NCBI RefSeq assembly: GCF_003367905.1
Contig: NZ_CP029462.1
Span: 682,001 to 746,000 of the forward strand
DNA length: 64,000 nucleotides
Source: Megasphaera stantonii
GTDB lineage: Bacteria; Bacillota; Negativicutes; Veillonellales; Megasphaeraceae
Direction of reading: 5' to 3'
Shown here: in pieces, positions 37,810 through 47,902 of the stretch
Position numbering within the stretch: the stretch's first letter is position 1
Layout of the letters: each line of letters opens with the position of its first letter
Position numbers and translations under genes: made by a program
Notes under the pieces: generated by a model
What the model saw: the letters and a program-made list of their open reading frames with translations, nothing else
Databases searched by the model: none
What the model was told of the DNA's origin: nothing

Positions 37810-38832
37810 TTAAATCATCTTCATCATTTTTTCCGCCGCGCCTTCGTCCGTCACGAGGATACCCGTCCGGCACGTGCGCATGACGGCTACGATCGCCTCG
37901 GCCTTGCTCGCTCCGCCGGCCACGGCGATGACGTGGGGATGATGCTTTATATCTTTCAAGGAAATACCGATGTTGTTGCTGCCGTACAGGATGCGCCCAT
38001 CCAGGCTGCAGTAACAGCCCAGCGATTCGCCGCGGGCCCCCAGCGTTTCCAGTGTCTGCCGCTGATGGTCCGTCATGCCCCGCTGCTTGGCCATCTTATC
38101 GGCGCGGCCGATGCCGAAGACGACGACCTGGGCCTGGGAGGTCATGGCGACATTTTCCCTGGCCTGGGCGTCTGACTCGAACATCAGCCGCAGGGCCGAT
38201 TCGCTTACGCCTTCGGGCAGGTGAATCATGCGGTACGAGCTGTGCGTCTTGGCGGCGACAGCGGCCGCAATATAGTTCGCCTGAAACTCCACGTGGTTCC
38301 CCATGCTGCCGCGGGCCGGCAGTATGGTCGCGCCGGCATTGCTTTCTGGAAGCATACGGGCGATTTCCGCCATGGTCGAGCCGCCGCTGATGGCCACGAT
38401 GCTGACGCTGCCGAGCAAATCGTTGAGCAGCAGCGCGCCCTTGCGCCCCAGCTCCTCACAGGCCGTTTTATCCGTATCGCTGTCTCCGGGAACAATGTAC
38501 ACGTTCTTCAAGCCCAAGGCCTGCCGTATCTGCCGCTGCATATCGTCTAAATTGTTCAAGCGCAGGAAGCACTCCAATAAGTCCGGCATAAGGGCCTTTC
38601 CTTCCGGCTCCATGGAAATTCCCATCGTCGTAAACCGTACCAGCCCGCTGCGCCGGAGCACGTCCACATGGGAGCGCACCACCCGTTCGGACAGCCCCGA
38701 CAAGCCGGCCAGGGTGCGCCGTCCTACCGGTTCTGCGTCGGAAATATGACGCAGCAGCAAATATCGTTCTTTAATCGTCCCCATGATATCGGGCGCGATT
38801 TTTTGAAAGATACTGAGCGTGTCTTGTTCCAT
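37810..38832 (-). CDS. cggR: CggR, central glycolytic genes regulator (SorC/DeoR-type)
   Basis: 340 residues. An N-terminal winged helix (RRTLAGLSGLSERVVRSHVDVLRRSGLV) is followed by a sugar-phosphate-binding domain of the SorC family (GSVSIVAISGGSTMAEIA; GIGRADKMAKQRGM). CggR represses lower glycolytic genes until fructose-1,6-bisphosphate binds. ATG at 38832 chosen because GGAGG is 5 nt upstream. It normally leads the gap operon in bacilli; here it sits between gpmI and pgk. Confidence 0.9.
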   Translation of the reverse strand: MEQDTLSIFQKIAPDIMGTIKERYLLLRHISDAEPVGRRTLAGLSGLSERVVRSHVDVLRRSGLVRFTTMGISMEPEGKALMPDLLECFLRLNNLDDMQRQIRQALGLKNVYIVPGDSDTDKTACEELGRKGALLLNDLLGSVSIVAISGGSTMAEIARMLPESNAGATILPARGSMGNHVEFQANYIAAAVAAKTHSSYRMIHLPEGVSESALRLMFESDAQARENVAMTSQAQVVVFGIGRADKMAKQRGMTDHQRQTLETLGARGESLGCYCSLDGRILYGSNNIGISLKDIKHHPHVIAVAGGASKAEAIVAVMRTCRTGILVTDEGAAEKMMKMI

Positions 38833-38895
38833 CTTTACCTCCATCTAAAGACATTTGCTGTTTCGCCGATACAACGACCGTGTTCATCGGCGGCA

Positions 38896-40419
38896 TCAAA
38901 GGTCGATCAAGCATTTTCCCGTCATATCGGCGGGAATGGCCATGCCGGCCATCGTCAGCAGCGTCGGCGCGACGTCGGCTAAAATGCCGTCGTGCAGCTT
39001 GGCGTGCTTATATGTTTCGCTGACTAAAATGCACGGCACGTGGTTCGTCGTATGAGCCGTATAGGGCGAGCCCGTTTCCGGATCAGCCATCTGTTCCGCA
39101 TTGCCGTGGTCGGCGATGATCAGCAGCTGGCCGTCGACAGTCTTCAGGGCGTCTACGATGCGGCCGATGCACGTATCGACGGTTTCCACCGCCTTGACGG
39201 CAGCTTCAAACACGCCCGTATGGCCTACCATGTCGGCGTTGGCAAAGTTGAGCATGATCATGTCGTATTCGCCGCTTTCAATCCGTTCGACGACCTTATC
39301 CGTGACGAGGGGCGCATTCATTTCCGGCTGCAGGTCGTACGTAGCGACCTTCGGCGACGGCACGAGAATTCGGTCTTCCCCAACGTTGGGCGTTTCTTCG
39401 CCACCGTTGAAGAAATACGTCACATGGGCGTATTTTTCCGTTTCGGCAATGCGCAGCTGCGTCTTACCGGCCTTGGCCAGCACTTCGCCCAGCGTATTGG
39501 CTATGGTTTCCTTATCATATACGACGTGGACCGGCAAATCGTCTTCATAGCGGGTCATCGTAGCGAAGTACACGTCTAATTTCTTCGGCCGGTCAAAGCC
39601 GTCGAAATCGTCGCAGACAAAAGCCGTCGTAAGCTGGCGGGCCCGGTCGGGGCGGAAGTTGAAGAATACGACGCTGTCGCCGTCTTCTACAGGATGTTTA
39701 TGAATAACCGTCGGAACGACGAATTCGTCGGATACGTCGGCGGCGTAGGAATGCTTCAGGCACGTCTGCGCGTCCGGTTCTTCATGGCCCTGGCCCAGCG
39801 CGACGGCATAGTACGCCTTTTCTACCCGGTCCCAGCGCTTGTCGCGGTCCATGGCGTAATACCGGCCGCTGATCGTCGCGATTTCGCCGACACCCAGCTC
39901 GGCGCATTTATCTTCTAATTCCTGCAAGTATTCGCCGGCGCTGCGGGGCAGCACGTCGCGGCCGTCGAGAAAGGCATGGACATATACCTTTTTTAAACCG
40001 TACCGCTTGGCCATTTCCAGCAGGCCGAATAAATGCTGTTCGCTGCTGTGCACGCCGCCCGGCGATACGAGGCCCAGCAGATGCAGGGCCGAATCGTGTT
40101 TCCTGACGTTTTCCATGGCTTCGACAAGGGCGGGCTTTTCAAAAAACGCGCCTTCGCGGATATCCTTGGTGATCTTCGTCAGGGCCTGATAGACGATGCG
40201 GCCGGCGCCGATATTCAGATGGCCGACTTCGGAGTTGCCGATCTGGCCGTCAGGCAAGCCTACGTCTTCACCCGACGCGCCTAAATGAGCGTGGGGATAT
40301 TCCTTCCAGAGAGCCGGCAGCACCTTTAAATCGGCCTGCGCCACGGCGTTGTCCTTTTGGATATCGCTGCAGCCGAATCCATCCATAATCACCAGCATTA
40401 CAGGTTTCTTTTTTGTCAT
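38896..40419 (-). CDS. gpmI: 2,3-bisphosphoglycerate-independent phosphoglycerate mutase
   Basis: 507 residues. Metal-binding MDGFGCS at the N-terminus; phospho-serine Ser63 in GQIGNSEVGHLNIGAGR; alkaline-phosphatase-like metal motifs IADHGNAEQM and HTTNHVP at the C-terminus. Only 43 bp separate its start from the gap terminator, too little for a separate promoter that I can see, so it probably depends on read-through from gap. Confidence 0.97.
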   Translation of the reverse strand: MTKKKPVMLVIMDGFGCSDIQKDNAVAQADLKVLPALWKEYPHAHLGASGEDVGLPDGQIGNSEVGHLNIGAGRIVYQALTKITKDIREGAFFEKPALVEAMENVRKHDSALHLLGLVSPGGVHSSEQHLFGLLEMAKRYGLKKVYVHAFLDGRDVLPRSAGEYLQELEDKCAELGVGEIATISGRYYAMDRDKRWDRVEKAYYAVALGQGHEEPDAQTCLKHSYAADVSDEFVVPTVIHKHPVEDGDSVVFFNFRPDRARQLTTAFVCDDFDGFDRPKKLDVYFATMTRYEDDLPVHVVYDKETIANTLGEVLAKAGKTQLRIAETEKYAHVTYFFNGGEETPNVGEDRILVPSPKVATYDLQPEMNAPLVTDKVVERIESGEYDMIMLNFANADMVGHTGVFEAAVKAVETVDTCIGRIVDALKTVDGQLLIIADHGNAEQMADPETGSPYTAHTTNHVPCILVSETYKHAKLHDGILADVAPTLLTMAGMAIPADMTGKCLIDL

Positions 40420-40462
40420 ATACTTCTATCTCCTTCTTTACCTTTACAGCCCGGCTGTGAAG

Positions 40463-40500
40463 AAAAGAAAAAGCAGGGAAATTCGCAATCCCTGCCTTTT
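40463..40500 (-). terminator. Terminator (perhaps leaky) after gap
   Basis: Stem GCAGGGA / TCCCTGC (40473-40479 with 40489-40495), followed on the minus strand by TTTTTCTTTTC. A second inverted repeat ACGGG/CCCGT lies upstream in the gap 3' untranslated region (about 40533-40555). Confidence 0.75.
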
Positions 40501-40575
40501 CATTGTATTTCTATTTCGGTCTTGAATATTTGTAACGGGAGGCTGTTTACCCGTTGGGAAATGCGTCGCTACAAA

Positions 40576-41634
<1,059 letters not shown>

Positions 41635-41672
41635 TCAAATTGACTAACTCGTTTAATTCACCTTACACCCAT

Positions 41673-41701
41673 AGTATGCCACACTGGGTACATTTTTGCA
41701 A
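41673..41701 (-). promoter_or_regulatory. Promoter for gap
   Basis: Minus strand TTGCAA (41701-41696) and CATACT (41678-41673) with a 17-nt spacer, about 70 bp before the ATG. A partly symmetrical GGGACAAATTTCGCCC (41708-41723) lies just upstream; its CGGGAC half resembles half of a CggR operator, but the evidence is weak. Confidence 0.55.
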
Positions 41702-41742
41702 TAGCTTGGGCGAAATTTGTCCCGATATTTTTTCCACCGTAA

Positions 41743-42498
41743 TTATTGCAGCCCAGCCCTGGCCGCCGCCAAGCCGACATACTCTTTTATCGCCAGGCAG
41801 GAATCGGCCAGCACGCTGGCCTGGGGAACAAAGGAATAGAGAGATATTCCCGTTCCGGCGCGGTAATCGCAAGGATACGGCGTGATGTCCAAGCCTTCGC
41901 GGCGGAACAAATAGGCCGCCCGCTCCATATGAAAGGCACTGGTCACGACGATAGGGCGACGCCAGCCGTTGGCCTCGCAGATGGCCTTGGAAAAAGCGGC
42001 GTTCTCCGCCGTATTGCGGCTCTCTTCATCAGTATAAATCATAGATTCCGCCGCACCCAGGGACAGCAGCATGCGCCTGGCGACGGCGCTCTCGCTGGCG
42101 TCGTCGGGCAGCACCTTCCCGCCTGACAGCAGCAGCGGAAGGCCGAGGGCGCGATGAAGGCGCAGGGCCGTTAAAAACCGATTGGCCGCAGCGCCGCTCA
42201 GCTGTCCTTCTCCATCTACATCGGGCACGCCGGCCAGCACTCCGCCGCCCAGCATAATAATGACGTCGCCGTCCAGCGCCTGCGCCGCAGGCTGTTCATA
42301 CTCCTGTTCCAGGGGCCGCAGCAGCCAATTTGACACTGGCGCAATCGACAGGGCGTACAATACGAGAACGACGGCAGCCAGCCATTTGACGCCTGCCGAC
42401 CGGCGGCGCCGCTGATACGCTGCAAGAAACCCCAGGGCTAGGACAATGCCGCCCAGCGGCAGCAGCCATGAATAGATCCATTTGACAATATATAACAA
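41743..42498 (-). CDS. YdcF/SanA-family membrane-anchored DUF218 protein
   Basis: 251 residues with two N-terminal membrane helices (about residues 5-25 and 36-55), then a DUF218 domain: VIIMLGGGVLAG, LLLSGGKVLPDDASESAVARRM and VVTSAFHMERAAYLFRREGL. Family members are linked to envelope integrity and vancomycin tolerance (SanA, ElyC); biochemical activity is unknown. Ends about 40 bp before the gap promoter region. Confidence 0.85.
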   Translation of the reverse strand: MLYIVKWIYSWLLPLGGIVLALGFLAAYQRRRRSAGVKWLAAVVLVLYALSIAPVSNWLLRPLEQEYEQPAAQALDGDVIIMLGGGVLAGVPDVDGEGQLSGAAANRFLTALRLHRALGLPLLLSGGKVLPDDASESAVARRMLLSLGAAESMIYTDEESRNTAENAAFSKAICEANGWRRPIVVTSAFHMERAAYLFRREGLDITPYPCDYRAGTGISLYSFVPQASVLADSCLAIKEYVGLAAARAGLQ

Positions 42499-42700
42499 AG
42501 GGCCGTCCCCTTTCTTTGAAGCCTCTTATTAGAATACTCTTTTTAACACATTTATTATAGCATAAATTACGTATTTTTCCCGTAAAACCTCCGTAAAAAT
42601 CAACATATTTTCTGCAACTAGTATATATTTTATTTGCGAATCTTTCAAGACTCTTTGCCGTCTACGCTTTCTGCTTCGCCGCATTATCAAAAATAAAGAA

Positions 42701-42729
42701 TTGTCAGAACCCATAGGGTATGATATACT
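42701..42729 (+). promoter_or_regulatory. Promoter for tmRNA
   Basis: TTGTCA (42701-42706) and TATACT (42724-42729), 17-nt spacer; the mature 5' end is 13 nt downstream. Confidence 0.75.
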
Positions 42730-42741
42730 ATATAAATCCAT

Positions 42742-43095
42742 GGGGATGTAAAGGTTTCGACGTGGATGGTTGTATCATGAATAGCGAGCCGGCGTTTCAT
42801 CAGGCCGCAAAACGGTGAACCGTTAAATTAAACGCAAAAGAACAAAACTTTGCTTTAGCTGCCTAATCGCGGCTAACGTCTCTTGCTGCTAATCCTGCGG
42901 GCAGTTTGCAGACGTCACTTAGCGGGATACCCTGCGGCATGGGCCTGGCCGCCGCAGCGGGAAACTCACAAGGCTGGAACAGCGTAGTTTGTCCTTGTAC
43001 GACAGCTGTTTGAGACGATAAAACAAGGTCTGCGCTCGGAGAAGTTCATGGGGCGGCATTTACGGACAGGAGTTCGACTCTCCTCATCTCCACCA
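42742..43095 (+). ncRNA. ssrA: tmRNA (SsrA)
   Basis: 354 nt. The 5' GGGGATGTAAAGGTTTCGACG pairs with the 3' CATCTCC-A-CCA to form the alanine-tRNA-like end, with T-arm GGAGTTCGACTCTCC. The resume codon is GCA at 42834 and the encoded tag is AKEQNFALAA ending at TAA 42864-42866, so tagged proteins end in ALAA for proteolysis. One-piece tmRNA with encoded CCA. Confidence 0.97.
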
Positions 43096-43100
43096 TACCA

Positions 43101-43142
43101 AAAAAGCTGATTACGGGGATCATACACTGTAATCAGCTTTTT
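43101..43142. terminator. Terminator shared by ssrA and the convergent rhodanese gene
   Basis: Perfect 14-bp stem (43101-43114 with 43129-43142) with A/T ends giving U-tracts both ways. Confidence 0.88.
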
Positions 43143-43158
43143 TATTTTCCTATTTTGA

Positions 43159-43590
43159 TTATTTTACGACCTCATAGGGCCAGTCCATGATGCCGCCGAT
43201 GCTGTAGACGTTGGTATAGCCCTGTTCTGTCAGCGCCGCTGCCGCGCGGCCGGCGCGCTTGCCGCTGCGGCAATATACGAAGATTTCCGCGTTTTTATCC
43301 GGCAGGACCTTGGCGACGGAATCAGCCTTCGCTTCAATCTGCTCTACCGGCAGCAGCACGGCGGAAGGAATATGGCCTGCCGCATATTCTTCCTGAGTGC
43401 GCACGTCGACGACGACGAGATTTGTCTGCTGATCCATCTGCAGCTTTGCTTCTTGCGGCGTCAGCGTCCGATACGGGACGGCTGCCGCTGCCGCAGAAGC
43501 CGCGTTTAGCCCATCAGCGGCAAGGCAGGCCGAGGCCGCTGAAAATGCTGCAATAGCAATACATACCAATAGTTTTTTCATGTTCATCAC
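43159..43590 (-). CDS. Secreted rhodanese-domain protein
   Basis: 143 residues. A signal peptide (MKKLLVCIAIAAFSAASACLA) is followed by a single rhodanese domain: VVVDVRTQEEYAAGHIPSAV and active-site Cys in VYCRSGKRAG. It probably handles sulfane sulfur or a redox partner outside the cytoplasm. A Cys in the signal region (SACLA) could also be a lipobox, so lipoprotein anchoring is possible. Monocistronic. Confidence 0.85.
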   Translation of the reverse strand: MMNMKKLLVCIAIAAFSAASACLAADGLNAASAAAAAVPYRTLTPQEAKLQMDQQTNLVVVDVRTQEEYAAGHIPSAVLLPVEQIEAKADSVAKVLPDKNAEIFVYCRSGKRAGRAAAALTEQGYTNVYSIGGIMDWPYEVVK

Positions 43591-43940
43591 TCCTTGTGCA
43601 TCAATATATCTATTATTATAAAAAGTATAAAATTACTATGTCAACGGCAAAACGGCTCCTTCTCATTAGATACGTCGATACCGCACTGCGCAGTTACGCC
43701 CGTTGCCGCCATGCAAAATGTTTGTCGACCTCTTTCCTCCCATTGCCAGCATCATGGTATCGGTCCATCCTACTAAAAACACGACGAGTGGAACTTCGCT
43801 TCGCAGCCGTCTCAGGAAACTATCGACGCAACGCGCGCATTGCCGCGCAGCATCAAAAAATTTACGGAATTCAGACAAATATCTTCATTGCCAAGAATAA
43901 AAAAATAGGCTACTCTTAATATATACAAAAGGTATGCACT
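43591..43940. other. Intergenic region without recognised gene
   Basis: About 350 bp between the rhodanese and LUD genes. The central ~200 bp are more GC-rich than typical intergenic DNA, and short ORFs exist on both strands (for example 43666-43878 minus), but none has a ribosome site or recognisable domain. It may be a decayed gene. Confidence 0.4.
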
Positions 43941-43957
43941 AAGAGGAGGTTATTATT

Positions 43958-44599
43958 ATGGATCGATCCGATATGATGCACGTAATGTACGATAAGAAAG
44001 GCCCGAAAGTAGCGGAAAACTTTGCTAAGCGCGGCTTTGAAGCCTATTACTGTCCCACCAAGGAGGAAGCGCTGCAAAAAGCGCTGGCCCTCATTCCGGC
44101 AGACCACGTCGTGTCCTGGGGCGGTTCCGTTTCTATTAACGAAATCGGCCTGCGGCCCTATGTGCTGGAGCACTACCAGGTCATCGACCGTGACGCCGCC
44201 GGCTCGCCGGAGGAACGAGTCGAGCTGATGCGCAAGGCTCTGCTCTGCGACACGTTCATCATGGGAACGAACGCCGCAACAGAAGACGGCCAGCTCTATA
44301 ATATCGACGGCAACGGAAACCGCGTCGCCGCCCTGGTATACGGCCCGAAACAGGTCGTCGTCATCGTCGGCATGAACAAGGTCGCGCCGACCCTGGAAGA
44401 TGCCGTCGTCCGGGCCCGCACAGTAGCCGCTCCCATCAACAAACAGCGCTTCGCCGCTCCGACGCCGTGCATCGTCACGGGCATGTGCGCCGACTGCAAC
44501 AGCGAAGGCAGCATTTGCAACCAATTCGTCCGCACGCGCCGCTGCAGCCCGGCCGGCCGCATCAAAGTCATTCTCGTCGGAGAAAACCTCGGGTTTTAA
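43958..44599 (+). CDS. LUD-domain (LutC/DUF162-like) protein with C-terminal Cys motif
   Basis: 213 residues. The LUD domain has DHVVSWGGSVSINEIGL, ALLCDTFIMGTNAATEDGQLYNIDG spread over residues 92-117, and VVIVGMNKVAPTLEDAV. The C-terminus holds C-x2-C-x6-C-x7-C (CADCNSEGSICNQFVRTRRC), a possible metal site. LutC is part of LutABC lactate oxidation, but stand-alone members like this are uncharacterised. No lutA or lutB is nearby. Strong AGAGGAGG site. It lies upstream of the lactate permease but behind its own terminator. Confidence 0.85.
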   Translation: MDRSDMMHVMYDKKGPKVAENFAKRGFEAYYCPTKEEALQKALALIPADHVVSWGGSVSINEIGLRPYVLEHYQVIDRDAAGSPEERVELMRKALLCDTFIMGTNAATEDGQLYNIDGNGNRVAALVYGPKQVVVIVGMNKVAPTLEDAVVRARTVAAPINKQRFAAPTPCIVTGMCADCNSEGSICNQFVRTRRCSPAGRIKVILVGENLGF

Positions 44600-44625
44600 T
44601 TATCCTGCGTCCCTTTGGATGCTGC

Positions 44626-44660
44626 AAGCCGCCATGTCATTGCACATGGCGGCTTTTTTA
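44626..44660 (+). terminator. Terminator after the LUD gene
   Basis: Perfect 12-bp stem AAGCCGCCATGT / ACATGGCGGCTT (44626-44637 with 44644-44655) followed by TTTTTA. Confidence 0.88.
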
Positions 44661-44910
44661 TATTCCCTGCTAGCATACCTATGACAAATGCGTATACCTC
44701 CTTTTTTATCCATGCCATTTACGAATCGTATTATGTATTGATTAATTCTATAAATCTATAGTAAAATATAGTTATTGTTTTCACGAATAGTTTTTCATTT
44801 TTATCTATGCGAATAATGAATGAAACTATATTTTAAGCGTGAAACGCATTCCTATCTCTCCTTATTTAAGGGAAAAATTTCACATACTATAAGAAAGGAT
44901 GGAACGTATT
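44661..44910 (+). promoter_or_regulatory. Upstream region of the lactate permease gene
   Basis: AT-rich, no gene. Two inverted repeats: AAAATATAGT / ACTATATTTT (44763-44772 with 44825-44834) and TTTCACG / CGTGAAA (44779-44785 with 44838-44844), probably operator sequences for a lactate-responsive regulator. No clear consensus promoter was found. Confidence 0.4.
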
Positions 44911-46434
44911 ATGCTAACCTTCGTATTAGCCTTGTCTCCTATTTTATGGCTCATCGTTTCTCTGGGATTTCTCAAAATGCAAAGTTTTAAGGCCTGTCCT
45001 ATTGCCTTGCTCCTCTCCTTTGCCGTAGCGCTTTGGTATTATCATCTGCCGGCGCTCCATGCCGGCACGGCGGCTTTAGAAGGCGTCGCATTAGCTTGCT
45101 GGCCTATCTTATTAGTCATCATCGCCGCTATTTTTACATATAATTTGACGTTATATACAAAATCCATGGACATTGTAAAACACATGCTGACGACGGTAAG
45201 CAAAGACCAGCGCGTCCTGGCGCTGCTCATCGGCTGGGGATTCGGCGCGTTCATGGAAGGCATGGCCGGTTTCGGCACGGCTATTGCCATTCCGGCCAGC
45301 ATGCTCGTCGCCATGGGCTTCAATCCTGTAAAGGCTATTTTGCTCTGCCTGATTGCCAATTCTGTACCGACGACATATGGTTCTATCGGCATCCCGGCCA
45401 GCACGCTGGCAAATTTGACCGGCCTGGACCCTGTCCAATTGTCTACTTACATCAGCTTGCAGCTCTTGCCTCTCAACATCATCTGTCCATTTCTCATGGT
45501 CATAATCGTCGGCGGCTCCATCAAGGCCTTAAAAGGCGTAACGCTGCTGACGCTGCTGTGCGGCTTGGGCCTGGCTGTGCCGGAACTGCTCATTTCAGCT
45601 GTTGCGGGTCCGGAGCTGGCCGTTATGATTTCATCTGTCGTCATCATGGGCATCATCGTCCTGTACTCCAAATACCGTCCTTCCCAGGATGAAACGTACC
45701 ACATGGACATCCATCCGGCCCACGTACCCTTGCACGGCGGATTCTTAGCCTGCCTGCCCTTTATCCTCATCTTCGTCTTCCTTCTGCTGACTTCTAAATT
45801 CGTCCCTGTCATCAACGTTCCCTTAAGCGCTATCAAAACTTCCGTCGTCATATATACCGGCCCCGGCGCTTCTCCTTATACCTTCGTTTGGTTAGCTACG
45901 CCGGGCGTGCTTATTTTCCTGGCTGCATTTATCAGCGGATACGTGCAAAAGGCTTCGTTCAGCGAAATGTTCTTTGTGCTGCTTCAAACGATCCGCGGCC
46001 TGCGCAATACGATCATCACCATTATCGCCGTTATCGCCACGGCTAAGGTCATGGGCTACAGCGGCATGACGTCGGATATCGCCAGCACGGCCGTCGACGT
46101 AACCGGCAACTTTTATCCCTTCATCGCTCCGATTATCGGCTCTGTCGGCACCTTTATTACCGGCTCCGGCACGTCGAGCAACGTATTATTCGGCAACTTG
46201 CAGACCGATGCCGCCAAAGCTATCGGCGCCAACGCGGCCTGGCTGGCAGCGGCAAATTCTGCCGGCACATGCGTCGGCAAGATGATCTCGCCGCAAAGCA
46301 TCGCCATCGCCGTAGGCGCTATTTCCCTAGTAGGAAAAGACAGCGAAATCCTCAAAGCTATTATCAAAGTATACGTTCCGTACGCCATTATTTTAGGCTG
46401 TATCGTATATTTCGGACAACTCTTTATTAGCTAA
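44911..46434 (+). CDS. lctP: Lactate permease, LctP family
   Basis: 507 residues, about 12-13 membrane helices. Family signatures: GFGAFMEGMAGFGTAIAIPASMLVA, split around residues 110-135, GSIGIPASTLA, and near the C-terminus FITGSGTSSNVLFGNLQ with SPQSIAIAVGA. Imports lactate (or glycolate) with protons. The ATG at 44911 is chosen over 44899 because the only purine-rich site (AAAGGA) touches the earlier ATG. It supplies the racemase and D-lactate dehydrogenase pair elsewhere in the window. Confidence 0.93.
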   Translation: MLTFVLALSPILWLIVSLGFLKMQSFKACPIALLLSFAVALWYYHLPALHAGTAALEGVALACWPILLVIIAAIFTYNLTLYTKSMDIVKHMLTTVSKDQRVLALLIGWGFGAFMEGMAGFGTAIAIPASMLVAMGFNPVKAILLCLIANSVPTTYGSIGIPASTLANLTGLDPVQLSTYISLQLLPLNIICPFLMVIIVGGSIKALKGVTLLTLLCGLGLAVPELLISAVAGPELAVMISSVVIMGIIVLYSKYRPSQDETYHMDIHPAHVPLHGGFLACLPFILIFVFLLLTSKFVPVINVPLSAIKTSVVIYTGPGASPYTFVWLATPGVLIFLAAFISGYVQKASFSEMFFVLLQTIRGLRNTIITIIAVIATAKVMGYSGMTSDIASTAVDVTGNFYPFIAPIIGSVGTFITGSGTSSNVLFGNLQTDAAKAIGANAAWLAAANSAGTCVGKMISPQSIAIAVGAISLVGKDSEILKAIIKVYVPYAIILGCIVYFGQLFIS

Positions 46435-46446
46435 CTGAACAATACA

Positions 46447-46486
46447 AAAAAACGCATTCGCAGCAACCGTTGCGAATGCGTTTTTT
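46447..46486. terminator. Bidirectional terminator between lctP and nitroreductase gene
   Basis: Perfect 16-bp stem (46447-46462 with 46471-46486), 8-nt loop, A-run and T-run ends; shared by convergent genes. Confidence 0.9.
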
Positions 46487-46496
46487 ATATGGCGTC

Positions 46497-47093
46497 TTAT
46501 CTTAGAATCTTCACCCGTTCTTCTACAGGGACTTTTTGAATCGGCTTCGGAGCTTCCAACACCTGTCCGAAGGGCATCTGGGCGATGAGCTTCCACGATT
46601 CCGGCGCATGGACGAGCTGTTTTACTTCGTCGTCAATGAGGGGATTATAATGCTGTATATTTACGCCCAATCCCAAATCAGCCAGGGCCGTCCAGACAGC
46701 AAACTGCATCATGCCGTTAGCCTGCTGGGCCCAAACGGGAAAATTATCGGCGTACGTCGGAAATTGCCGGGCCAGGTCGTCTACGATGGACGTGTCGTCA
46801 AAAAACAAGACTGTCCCATAGGCCGCGGCGAAGGAATGGATTTTTTGTTCTGTCGCGGCAAAATTGGCCGGCGGCACGATAGGACGCAGCGTATCCATCG
46901 TAATATCCCATATCCTGTCGTGCACGGCGCCGAGGGCCACGACGACCTTGCCGGACTGCATGTTGAATGCCGACGGGACCTCCCGTACCACCGTCTGAAT
47001 CGTCTCTACAATCTGCCCTTCTGAAACGGGGATTTCTTTCCCCAAAGCATAATTCGTCCGTCTCTGCTTAACGGCATCTATAAAATTGGCCAT
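46497..47093 (-). CDS. Nitroreductase-family flavoprotein
   Basis: 198 residues. N-terminal AVKQRRTNYALG and VREVPSAFNMQSGKVVVALG are the FMN-binding motifs; ADLGLGVNIQHYNPLIDD and LIAQMPFGQVLEAP are typical of the YdgI/HBN1-like fatty-acid-repression group of oxidoreductases. Physiological substrate unknown. ATG at 47093 chosen because AGGAG is 9 nt upstream; an ATG at 47102 overlaps that site. Confidence 0.85.
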   Translation of the reverse strand: MANFIDAVKQRRTNYALGKEIPVSEGQIVETIQTVVREVPSAFNMQSGKVVVALGAVHDRIWDITMDTLRPIVPPANFAATEQKIHSFAAAYGTVLFFDDTSIVDDLARQFPTYADNFPVWAQQANGMMQFAVWTALADLGLGVNIQHYNPLIDDEVKQLVHAPESWKLIAQMPFGQVLEAPKPIQKVPVEERVKILR

Positions 47094-47198
47094 GCCGATC
47101 ATCTCCTATCATGATTTTCAAGCAATAATAATTATTCTTTACTATTGATTTCATCATATCATGGGAGACAGCATAAAACAATACTATGATAGTACATT

Positions 47199-47774
47199 TT
47201 ACATGAAGATTTCTATGATTTGTCCGTTGCGGACCGGCTCGCTCCGCCGGAATGAAGCCATGCACTGCTCTGCCGTCCATTGCGGATGCTCATACGCCAG
47301 AAGGAAATTGCGTATAAACTGCGCATGAGTAAACAGGAGGATAAATTGTTCCGGACGCCGCTGCAGGAGGCTTATCGTCGTCTGAATCCGCTCCATAAGC
47401 TGCCGGTAGCTTTCGGCGCCTTCGCCGTCGACATAGTCGGGGTCCAGCTTCCGCCAATAGGCGATGACCCGGGGACGCCGCTGGGCAAAGGTCGTGCCGA
47501 CGCAGGTCGCCGGCGCCAGATATACAAATTCATGAATGAAGTCCCAAATCCCCGTATGAGCCTGAGGAAACCGCCCGATCGTCGGCATCGCCGTCTGCTG
47601 GGCCCGCAAAAAAGGAGACGTGACGATTAAATCGGGAGCCGACGGGATGGCAAGAGCCAGCTCCTGGGCCTGCTGAAGCCCCTTTTCCGACAGCGGGATG
47701 GCCGCATGGTCCTGTGTCGGTTCGCCGGCATTGGCAATACTCTCGCCATGCCGGATAAGCCAAATTTTTTTCAT
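47199..47774 (-). CDS. Histidine phosphatase family protein
   Basis: 191 residues. RHG motif in IWLIRHGESIANAG (phospho-His acceptor), second His in LLFTHAQFIRNFLL. Resembles cofactor-dependent phosphoglycerate mutase-like phosphatases (CobC/PhoE group), but the substrate is not evident; glycolytic mutase activity is covered by gpmI. Start is placed at MKKIWLIRHG; longer forms lack a ribosome site. Confidence 0.83.
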   Translation of the reverse strand: MKKIWLIRHGESIANAGEPTQDHAAIPLSEKGLQQAQELALAIPSAPDLIVTSPFLRAQQTAMPTIGRFPQAHTGIWDFIHEFVYLAPATCVGTTFAQRRPRVIAYWRKLDPDYVDGEGAESYRQLMERIQTTISLLQRRPEQFILLFTHAQFIRNFLLAYEHPQWTAEQCMASFRRSEPVRNGQIIEIFM

Positions 47775-47821
47775 ACGTATCACCAGCCTTTTCTTGTATG
47801 TATTGTACCATGAGAAGCCAT

Positions 47822-47866
47822 AAAATGAAACGAGCTGCCGCGACACCTCGTGCATCGCGGCAGCTC
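47822..47866 (-). terminator. Terminator after pyruvate:ferredoxin oxidoreductase gene
   Basis: Perfect 12-bp GC-rich stem (47832-47843 with 47855-47866), followed on the minus strand by GTTTCATTTT. Close to the start of the histidine phosphatase gene. Confidence 0.8.
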
Positions 47867-47902
47867 CGTCGTCACAGATAATGTACCCTAAGGATCGTCG
47901 AG

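Noticed and set aside
43666-43878. Small minus-strand ORF between the rhodanese and LUD genes
   Set aside because: No ribosome site or domain; kept only as part of an unexplained intergenic region.
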